A DNA stretch of 9,164 bases, taken from CAYSCS01 sp964429695. Its GTDB lineage: Bacteria > Acidobacteriota > Aminicenantia > Aminicenantales > Aminicenantaceae. Position 1 is the stretch's first letter; every line of letters starts with the position of its first letter. Below the pieces are notes generated by a model. It did no database searches. It worked only from the letters and a program-made list of their open reading frames with translations, and was not told the DNA's origin. The translations under genes and the position numbers were made by a program. Below are positions 1-5,330 of the stretch, in pieces. The stretch lies in contig CAYSCS010000038.1 in NCBI GenBank assembly GCA_964429695.1, forward strand, positions 1 through 9,164. Direction: 5' to 3'.

Positions 1-168
1 CTTCTCCTTAAAAGAAGGAAAAAAATCGGAGCAAGTCTTCTTTCTGTGCTTACCGTAATCCCCTTTCTCATTTACTTGCGCCAGATTTCTATAAATGTTG
101 GACAGCTTAAGAAATGGATTGAGCTCAGAGGGAAAAAAACAAATTGCTTCAATAAAGCGTCTTCTTAA
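1..168 (+). CDS. C-terminal end of a membrane protein (partial, 5' end outside window)
   Basis: Frame 1 is open from the first base to a TAA at 166-168, giving 55 residues with no start codon because the gene begins outside the window. The translation starts with a basic stretch (LLLKRRKK), continues with one hydrophobic segment of about 17 residues (IGASLLSVLTVIPFLIYL), and ends in a charged amphipathic tail (RQISINVGQLKKWIELRGKK...). This basic, membrane, amphipathic order is typical of the end of an integral membrane protein with a cytoplasmic or interfacial tail. The gene converges on the minus-strand gene at 165-917, and their stop codons share four bases. I do not recognise the family. 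The support is the open frame, the protein-like composition and the tight convergent fit with its neighbour. Confidence 0.6.
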   Translation, partial: LLLKRRKKIGASLLSVLTVIPFLIYLRQISINVGQLKKWIELRGKKTNCFNKASS

Positions 169-917
169 TCTCTTTGTTCAAAGGGATTGTAAACAGATTT
201 CGTATATCCCTGGGGAAGATCATATATTCCTGGAGGCGCGCCTTTTTCTTCCACAGAGACAACTTCTTCTCTGTATTTTGTTTCTGCGCCCATCATCGTC
301 ATAGAAAAATTGGTAAGGACAGGATAGCCATCTATCTTCTTAAATTCTTCCACAAAGTTCCTTGTCATCGGATTTAAGGCGAGCATTTCTTCAGAGAATT
401 TATTGTAAATTTTAAGGTCAATTCCTATATCCTTTGTCGCCCACATTTCCATTTTCATTGGCATGCTCATTCCCATCATTGACATTGAAATTTCCACTAG
501 GTATTTTTTGCAGTTCCAGTTCTTTATTTTCTGGGTCTCACTTGTATCAGTTACTTTTGAGCTAGCTTGCATCATCTGCATCATCTGTTTTGCTTCAGGT
601 GGAAGGATTTTCTCAAGGTCGATAGGGAGGTCCATTTCTGAATAAGTTCTTTTAGAATGGTCGAGGAAATAAATCTTATTTAGGTCAAAACGGATGATGA
701 AAGTTTGATTTTCACCCTGGTCTTCCCTCATTTTGTCTTTAGCCAGCCAAGTTCCTCCCTCTTCGTCTTTGGCAGGTTGTGTTTGACCCATGATTGTTAC
801 TGCGTCAGTGTGTCTTAATTTCTTGATGTAGAAGTCGGCTTTTGAAGAAATTGGAGAAATGAGGAAGCTAAGAGCAATGAGGCAGATGAAAGATGCATTC
901 CATAAATTTTTTTTCAT
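165..917 (-). CDS. Secreted DUF4412-like protein, methionine-rich
   Basis: The product has 250 residues. It starts with a Sec-type signal peptide: basic MKKN, a hydrophobic core at about residues 8-24, and a likely cleavage after Ala27 (SSKA|D). The mature part has the pattern of DUF4412-type periplasmic proteins: an early beta strand naming the substrate-like segment, a 'RTYSEMDL' strand near residue 90, an 'NWNCKKYLVEI' strand near 133-143 and 'VWATKD'-like 'MWATKDIG' near 158-165. This resembles LolA-like sheets, but the function is unknown. Residues 145-158 contain eight Met in 14, alternating along a predicted strand, and 'FSMTMMG' follows at 204-210. The start is supported by a near-perfect AGGAGG at 925-930, seven bases before ATG. 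It lies 37 bases after the VanZ-like gene on the same strand, so the two are probably cotranscribed. The family assignment is by pattern only. Confidence 0.75.
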   Translation of the reverse strand: MKKNLWNASFICLIALSFLISPISSKADFYIKKLRHTDAVTIMGQTQPAKDEEGGTWLAKDKMREDQGENQTFIIRFDLNKIYFLDHSKRTYSEMDLPIDLEKILPPEAKQMMQMMQASSKVTDTSETQKIKNWNCKKYLVEISMSMMGMSMPMKMEMWATKDIGIDLKIYNKFSEEMLALNPMTRNFVEEFKKIDGYPVLTNFSMTMMGAETKYREEVVSVEEKGAPPGIYDLPQGYTKSVYNPFEQRD

Positions 918-954
918 TTCGGTTCCTCCTCTTGAATACCTAAAATAGTTTATT

Positions 955-2208
955 TCAATCTAAAAAGCAATCAATTTTTTTCTCGAGACGAGTTAAATAT
1001 AAATTTAGGAGAAAGATAGAAAAAAGAAGAGAAAGAGTAAAAATCCAAACGGTGCTTTCTCTTAAGGGAAGGAAATCGGCACCCACAGGGCTCCTATAGG
1101 AGGCCATCTTATCAATGAATTTTTCAGCTTCTTCGAGATTTCTTTTACTCCATTTATATGAGGATTTTTGGAGAGTCTTCCCAAAATATTTATCCAGAAT
1201 AAGGTTTTCCTTATAGGCAATGAAAAAAGCCTCTCTTTTTTCTTTAAGATCGTTAGTTTTCATAGCCTTGATGTATTTCTGGTCTCTGCGAAAGACCCGG
1301 ACTCTAAATTCATGGAGAAAAGGGAAGAGTTGTTCAGGAAATTGATCAAGAAAGTCCATGTATTTTTTCTTTTTCCAGGATTTAAGAATTTCAGAATTTT
1401 TAGAGGCCTCTTCTCTATCTATGGATTTAAGTTCCCTTAGGGTAAGGCGAGAAAAGAATATTCCAATTTCTTCATCTTTATGTTTCTTTTTGATTTCTTG
1501 CATCGGCTCCTCATTCTGGAGAAAGAGCAAAAAAGGGAAATGTCGGGTGTAAGCTGAAACTCGCTGAGGAGTATTTGAGAAACAGAGGCTGAGAAGAAAG
1601 ATATTTATTCCCAGAAGAAAGGAAGAAATCCTTAGGGAATTCAGATTGATTTTCTTTAAGGTTATTTTTGGCTCTATTCCTTTCCATATACCCAATTGAA
1701 TTAGGAAACTTGCCAGAGCATTTAGACCAACATCCCTGAAGCCCCAGTATCTACCAGGGACGGCCCATTGGAAAACCTCATCGAAGATTCCTACAAGAGA
1801 ACCGATTAAAAAACCTATTAGAAAAACTCCCTCGTCTTTTAATTTGAGGCTGAGGGCTTTAAAAAGGAGAAAACCGAGAAGTCCATACTCTATGAAATGG
1901 ATCGCTTCTTCTGGACGCTTCCAGAGACGGAGGGTAAGGTAGAAGTAGGCGAAAGCAATTAATGAGAGCCATAGATAATTTGTAAGTTTTCGTATCTTCA
2001 GGCGGAAATAAAGAAATAGTCCTGAAAGAAGGGAAAAAAGGGCGGTGATAGTGATCACAAAATATCCAAATGCGGAGCGACCAAGGTTTTTAGAAACAAA
2101 ATCCTGAATCAATCTTGCTAAAGGTACGATAAGGAAGATTCCCAGGACACAGAGGAAAACCCAGAACCAGGCGAAAAATTCCCTTCTTCGGCCTTTTTTC
2201 AGAAACAT
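955..2208 (-). CDS. VanZ-like membrane protein with a C-terminal extracytoplasmic domain
   Basis: The product has 417 residues and about eight hydrophobic segments (roughly 11-30, 48-68, 79-95, 106-120, 127-145, 158-174, 195-211 and 387-404). Residues 78-177 match the VanZ pattern: 'HFIEYGLLGFLL' (104-115), then 'DEVFQWAVPGR' (143-153) and 'DVGLNALASFL' (159-169), that is DE-x2-Q-x3-PGR and Dv-x2-N. VanZ was named from a teicoplanin-resistance cluster, but most VanZ-like proteins in environmental bacteria have no shown role, so resistance should not be assumed. Between the seventh and last helices lies a charged, mostly alpha-helical region of about 175 residues (212-386), not part of the VanZ core, which I do not recognise. 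The Shine-Dalgarno is weak (AAGAAAG upstream of ATG). A TATAAA near 2253-2258 on the minus strand could be a -10, without a convincing -35. Confidence 0.75.
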   Translation of the reverse strand: MFLKKGRRREFFAWFWVFLCVLGIFLIVPLARLIQDFVSKNLGRSAFGYFVITITALFSLLSGLFLYFRLKIRKLTNYLWLSLIAFAYFYLTLRLWKRPEEAIHFIEYGLLGFLLFKALSLKLKDEGVFLIGFLIGSLVGIFDEVFQWAVPGRYWGFRDVGLNALASFLIQLGIWKGIEPKITLKKINLNSLRISSFLLGINIFLLSLCFSNTPQRVSAYTRHFPFLLFLQNEEPMQEIKKKHKDEEIGIFFSRLTLRELKSIDREEASKNSEILKSWKKKKYMDFLDQFPEQLFPFLHEFRVRVFRRDQKYIKAMKTNDLKEKREAFFIAYKENLILDKYFGKTLQKSSYKWSKRNLEEAEKFIDKMASYRSPVGADFLPLRESTVWIFTLSLLFSIFLLNLYLTRLEKKIDCFLD

Positions 2209-2322
2209 GGTTTAAGTTCTTTCTTCAACTTACTGCTTTCAATTTATAGAATAACTCAAACATATACAAATGATTTTTATCTTTAAAGGGCTTTTCCTCT
2301 GAGGAGAGAAGAGATAATTTTT

Positions 2323-2352
2323 TTGACTTTTTGAAAATGGATTAATTATAAT
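2323..2352 (+). promoter_or_regulatory. Sigma-70-type promoter for the candidate small RNA
   Basis: TTGACT at 2323-2328 (five of six to the -35 consensus) is followed by an 18-base spacer and a perfect TATAAT at 2347-2352. It points right, against the direction of both flanking protein genes, so it does not serve them. A start about seven bases after the -10 falls at 2359, the first base of the GC-rich stem described in the next entry. That coincidence raises confidence in both features. Confidence 0.6.
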
Positions 2353-2358
2353 TAAATT

Positions 2359-2431
2359 GCTGGCTGGAGAGGAATCCTCCTTAGCCCCGCTTCCTTTTCC
2401 TTTTCCAAACCTTGGCACCTCAACAGCCAGC
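2359..2431 (+). ncRNA. Candidate small RNA, hairpin-closed, with an anti-Shine-Dalgarno core
   Basis: This is a 73-base island of about 56% G+C inside an AT-rich gap. The first eight bases, GCTGGCTG (2359-2366), pair perfectly with CAGCCAGC (2424-2431), and flanking AAATT and AATTT can extend the stem across a single bulged G. Inside, GAGG-AAT-CCTC (2369-2379) makes a small hairpin. CCTCCTT at 2376-2382 equals the anti-Shine-Dalgarno core of 16S rRNA, and a C/U-rich run follows at about 2386-2406, so the RNA could pair with purine-rich ribosome binding sites. It begins where the promoter at 2323-2352 predicts. No clean terminator follows directly; a weak one lies at 2554-2578, so the transcript may be longer. 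I compared it with 4.5S/SRP RNA, 6S RNA and common riboswitches and it matches none. Alternative: a structured leader read on the minus strand, about 150 bases ahead of the VanZ-like gene. Confidence 0.45.
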
Positions 2432-2553
2432 GAAATTTCCTTCTAATTAAAAATGATTTTATGTTTTCGAGCTAGCTTTACTTGGTTTGAAATAGTTAAT
2501 GGGGAGCAGAGCTTCTTCTCGGAGGCTCTTTATGAAGGATGATTTTGGGAGTC

Positions 2554-2578
2554 ATCTCTTTTTTTGAGATCGATTTTT
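2554..2578 (+). terminator. Weak terminator-like hairpin
   Basis: ATCTC (2554-2558) pairs with GAGAT (2566-2570) across a seven-T loop, followed after CGA by five T (2574-2578). It is the first hairpin plus T-run downstream of the candidate small RNA in its direction. The stem is short and AT-rich, so termination would be inefficient. Confidence 0.2.
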
Positions 2579-2730
2579 CTATAAGACGAGATTTTTTTGT
2601 TTGATTTTTTTTAGTTCTTTAGGACTTTTTGGGGTGAACCTAGAGAATCAAGAATTTTAGAAGTCCTGCAGAGGAATATTAAATGAGGAATTTTAGGGAA
2701 AATTTCATAGTGGATACCTCTTATCTTATT

Positions 2731-2831
2731 GATATTCATCAAATTAGACTCTTCCGTAATGAACTCGTCCGCTGTGAATCCATCCTTGTTAACCTTAGAA
2801 TTATTCTTTTTTTACCCAAAATAAAGCCGGA
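2731..2831 (+). repeat. Diverged ~100-bp repeat, copy 1
   Basis: It begins GATATTCATCAAATTAGAC and ends AAGCCGGA. Copy 2 at 2901-2996 begins with the same 18 bases apart from one deleted A and ends with the same eight bases. In between are shared blocks (ATGAA-TC, TTAT-CTTTT, CCC-A) at comparable spacing. The starts are exactly 170 bases apart, which suggests an old tandem duplication. Confidence 0.45.
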
Positions 2832-2900
2832 TGGTGTATTTATTGCGAATTATTTCTTAGGGTATTTTGATAAATTAATTAGAATGCCTTGTGTCATATA

Positions 2901-2996
2901 GATATTCATCAATTAGACCGAGAAAGGATGAATTCACTTTTTCTTGATTCGTTGATTGAGGTATGAAATTTATCTTTTCTTCCCTACGAAGCCGGA
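2901..2996 (+). repeat. Diverged ~100-bp repeat, copy 2
   Basis: Partner of 2731-2831. It begins GATATTCATCAATTAGAC and ends AAGCCGGA at 2989-2996, just before the stop of the minus-strand membrane protein at 3012. Its CCCTACGAAG block (2982-2991) also occurs at 4106-4115 in the next gap. Confidence 0.45.
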
Positions 2997-3011
2997 ATTA
3001 ATTTATAGAGT

Positions 3012-3821
3012 TTAACCTTGGGGAAGATTAATCTTTGAATAATCAAGCTCAGAGCCCAGCAGGCTATGCGGTATAAGAAAGACAACAAGCTGGAAGATTG
3101 AAGCATAGATGAACCACCAGTGGGAGCTCTTTTTTTTGCTTCCCATAAAGATGGCGAAAGCCCATCCCAGAATGGCAAGCAGGGTCTTATTATCAGTTAA
3201 GTCATGCCCAAAGGGGAAGCCTGTCCACCAGGTGTTAAAGGCAAATTTTTGGACAAGTGGCCCGAAAATCATCCCGCCCACAAAGAGAAGAATCAATGTC
3301 CAGAGAGCGTATTTTCTAGGCCTACCTTGCGAAACCAAGGCTTCTAGCCCTGCTCTTGTAGAGAAGAGCATGGCAGCAAAAATGATGACGACATGAGGGA
3401 GGAGAGCAAAAAGGGGAACATGTCCTTTAAAACGAATGATTAAAGGCTCTTTTCCCGGAAGAGAAACCTCTTCATCTCCGAAGGTGAGGAATACCCAGTA
3501 GATGAGTTTTCCTGCCGGGGGTTGATGTGGCAAGTATCCCTCAAGCGAATTACCTTTTCTTGTCATCGTAATTTTTGTCCAGGGGTCTTCTGTTTTGTAT
3601 CTTTTAAAAATAAGCTCCCCTTTTATCTCCTGGTTAGTTGTGGAAATTTTTAACAGACAATTTTTGTTGCTTTCATGACTTCTCGGGAGGAAATAGCTTA
3701 TTTCTTCACCTGCAAGAACTATTTTTCCTTTTCGAGGATAGGTGGGACCGCTCTGGCGCTGGTAAATTGCCGTAAAGAATGTTATTAGCAGGGCGATTAT
3801 CCAAAAAAATACTTTTCTCAT
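3012..3821 (-). CDS. Uncharacterised five-helix membrane protein
   Basis: The product has 269 residues. An N-terminal anchor helix (about 5-20) leads into a short 'YQRQSGPTYP' motif (20-29). A soluble beta-rich domain follows (about 30-133), with charged strands such as 'GKIVLAGEEISYFLPR', probably outside the cytoplasm. Four more helices lie at about 135-153, 170-191, 212-228 and 234-254. A strongly patterned stretch, 'FGPLVQKFAF', 'WWTGFPFGHDLTDNKTL' (186-214), looks like a conserved family motif. I recall similar uncharacterised proteins in Bacteroidetes and related Gram-negatives, but no function. The Asp/Asn/Lys/His-rich motif between helices could bind a metal or ligand; this is inference only. 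The ribosome binding site is weak (AGAG directly before ATG). The gene stands alone, with long gaps on both sides. Confidence 0.75.
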   Translation of the reverse strand: MRKVFFWIIALLITFFTAIYQRQSGPTYPRKGKIVLAGEEISYFLPRSHESNKNCLLKISTTNQEIKGELIFKRYKTEDPWTKITMTRKGNSLEGYLPHQPPAGKLIYWVFLTFGDEEVSLPGKEPLIIRFKGHVPLFALLPHVVIIFAAMLFSTRAGLEALVSQGRPRKYALWTLILLFVGGMIFGPLVQKFAFNTWWTGFPFGHDLTDNKTLLAILGWAFAIFMGSKKKSSHWWFIYASIFQLVVFLIPHSLLGSELDYSKINLPQG

Positions 3822-4504
3822 CTCTAGTGATTTTTAAATTTTTTCTTTTATTTATATTTTTGGATCATCTCCTGATTAGTTGATAAAAAATAGAATATTT
3901 TGGCGCGTAACTATAAGATTTTATTGTAATAAGAGGAGGGTGCAGATTTAAAATATCAAAGCGAGAACGAAGAGAGTATCTCCTAAGTGTTTTGAATTTG
4001 CCAAACTTGAACAAAATGAAGAAATTATTAGTCTTCTTTCCTATATGAGATATCATATTCTCACCAACTAATTTGGAGAAGAATCATTTTTTTTTACCAT
4101 CTCTCCCTACGAAGGGTAAATTTAGCGACGAAAATGTTATCTTTTCCTTATGGCTCTTAATTATACCAGCTTCATCCAGAGGATAAAATATATTTTTTCG
4201 GATTATAGGTGGTAAGCCTTGAGAATTCAGGATCTCAGAAAGTTTAGAGAGAGGCTTTAGAAGAGGTGTTTTAGAGTAAAATTCATACTGATTATTTTAT
4301 CAATACTAATTCAATTGGCTTCCAGGCTAATGAAATCGATCGATATGAATCCGTCTCACTTTGGAGAAAGTATCTCTTTTACCCATGATAAGAGCTGATG
4401 AAACTAAGAAATTAATCCTCGAGGGAAATTAGAATTTTCATGCTATTAGAAATAGTTAAAGATTTTTTCCAAGTAATTTAACGAGTCTTTTAACCCCAGA
4501 GAGC
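3822..4504. other. Long intergenic stretch, no intact gene seen
   Basis: This gap of about 680 bases is AT-rich. Short protein-like frames on the plus strand, for example one ending with 'SLLSYMRYHILTN' before a TAA at about 4070 and one ending 'WRKYLFYP' at about 4386, are all interrupted and lack a ribosome binding site. Two segments resemble each other (4049-4114 and 4342-4390, sharing GATAT, TCAC, TTTGGAGAA and a TTTTACC block), and the first also shares CCCTACGAAG with 2982-2991. The content looks like worn-down repeats or gene remnants. A minus-strand ORF at 3865-4056 has no coding signs. No clear promoter for the 3012-3821 gene was found, although TATAAA lies near 3853-3858. Confidence 0.35.
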
Positions 4505-4759
4505 TTATGTTGAAGATGAGGGGGATGTTTTAGGTGTTTCAAAGTCTTCTTCCTTTTCTCTTTCCAATTCGATACCCAAGAGGCTCGCTGTTGCTTCATA
4601 AATTTGCTGAAAAGACTTTTTTGATTCTTGCATCTTTGCCAGCTTTTCTCTTATTTTCTGGATTTCTTTCTCGATTTCGAGGTCAATTTGATCAAGTTGT
4701 TTTTTCACTTCCTCCATCGTTTTTCGATAAAGTTCTTCTTGTTCTTTGGTAAGATGCAT
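4505..4759 (-). CDS. Small coiled-coil protein, paralogue of the 5082-5312 gene
   Basis: The product has 84 residues and is almost entirely predicted helix. 'MHLTKEQEELYRKTMEEVKK' starts a charged heptad-like region running to about residue 50, followed by 'IYEATASLLGIELE' (53-66) and an acidic, Ser/Pro-rich tail. Over the first 66 residues it aligns without gaps to the product of 5082-5312, with about 45 identities (68%). That conservation, with the tails free to differ, is strong evidence that both are real proteins. It has no signal peptide or membrane segment, so it is probably cytoplasmic and oligomeric. AAGGAG lies just upstream of the ATG. The function and family are not recognised. 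Confidence 0.8.
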   Translation of the reverse strand: MHLTKEQEELYRKTMEEVKKQLDQIDLEIEKEIQKIREKLAKMQESKKSFQQIYEATASLLGIELEREKEEDFETPKTSPSSST

Positions 4760-5081
4760 TTCTCTCTCCTTGAGCTAATCTTTAAATTTTCAGCTTCTAA
4801 ATGGCTCATTTATATATTTTTTCAGAAGATTTAAAAGTTCAATCCCCTTTTGAGGTGAAACTGAGGATGATTTTTAAGCAAACGTCTTCCCCCAGAGCGT
4901 TTAATTTTCTCGCCTTCAAGAGCGAGATTATGATCATAAGGAAAGAAATATTTTAAGGAGACGTATTTAATTTTTTCCTCTTAAAAACCTTAATCATTTA
5001 GCTCTTCACGAAATAAAGGAAGAAATGCCGCTCCAATGTCTCGGCAAATTCTAGCTAATTAAGGCTTGCAAAATGAGAATG
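4760..5081. other. Intergenic stretch between the two coiled-coil genes
   Basis: This 322-base AT-rich gap contains two plausible hairpins: AAACG-13-CGTTT (4880-4902) and CTCGC-8-GCGAG (4909-4926). Neither is followed by a T-run on the minus strand, so neither is a clear terminator. It also holds one copy of a motif shared with the gap after trpS (4839-4877). Whether the 84-residue gene has its own promoter or is read through from upstream cannot be decided. Confidence 0.4.
4839..4877 (+). repeat. ~38-bp dispersed motif, copy 1
   Basis: TTCAATC-CCCTTTTGAGGTGA followed by tGAGGATGA-TTTTTAAG. The copy at 7178-7216 has the same order of words with a few substitutions and one-base indels. Confidence 0.4.
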
Positions 5082-5312
5082 TTATGCCTCTGGCTGATCT
5101 TGGTAATCTTCTCCTTCAAGTCTTATTCCCAAGAGCTGGGCAGTTGCTTTATAAATCTTCAGGTAAGATTTTTTAGATTCCTGGAGACGAGCCAGCTTTT
5201 CTCTTATCACCTGAATTTCTCTGCCCATCTTATCATCGATTTCTTCTAATTGTTTTTTCGCTTCTTCCATTGTTCTTCTGTATAGTTCTTTTTGTTCCTT
5301 GCTCAGTTCCAT
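5082..5312 (-). CDS. Small coiled-coil protein downstream of the receiver-TonB gene
   Basis: The product has 76 residues and is helical and highly charged: 'MELSKEQKELYRRTMEEAKK', 'REIQVIREKLARLQESKKS' and 'IYKATAQLLGIRLEGED'. It is a paralogue of the 84-residue product (about 68% identity over 66 residues, no gaps). Its ATG lies 18 bases after the stop of the receiver-TonB gene, with TGGAG seven bases before the start, so the two are almost certainly in one transcript. That coupling suggests it may work with the fusion protein, for example as a cytoplasmic partner of its pseudo-receiver or coiled coil; this is inference. It has no signal peptide or membrane helix. I do not recognise the family. 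Confidence 0.85.
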   Translation of the reverse strand: MELSKEQKELYRRTMEEAKKQLEEIDDKMGREIQVIREKLARLQESKKSYLKIYKATAQLLGIRLEGEDYQDQPEA

Positions 5313-5330
5313 AGTTTGACTCCATTCATT

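Larger units (their letters stand above)
2432..3011. other. Intergenic stretch with diverged repeats and a doubtful short ORF
   Basis: This 580-base region lies between the candidate small RNA and the end of the membrane protein at 3012. It holds two diverged copies of a ~100-base sequence (separate entries) and a weak terminator-like hairpin. A 72-codon plus-strand ORF at 2683-2901 has GAGG eight bases before its ATG and a PIN-like opening (FIVDTSYLIDI), but no later PIN acidic residues in place. A second frame at 2883-2966 reads DIHQLDRERMNSLFLDSLIE before a stop. These may be decayed gene pieces. I do not call an intact gene here. Confidence 0.4.

Noticed and set aside
2359..2431. Possible 4.5S (SRP) RNA or 6S RNA
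   Set aside because: The SRP-conserved GGTCAGG and GGAAGCAGCC strings are absent on both strands, and the ends of a 6S-length transcript do not pair. It is kept only as an unclassified candidate RNA.
2683..2901. Small PIN-domain-like gene (FIVDTSYLIDI opening, GAGG before ATG)
   Set aside because: Only the opening resembles a PIN domain; later conserved acidic residues are missing, and the frame overlaps a diverged repeat. It is treated as a remnant.
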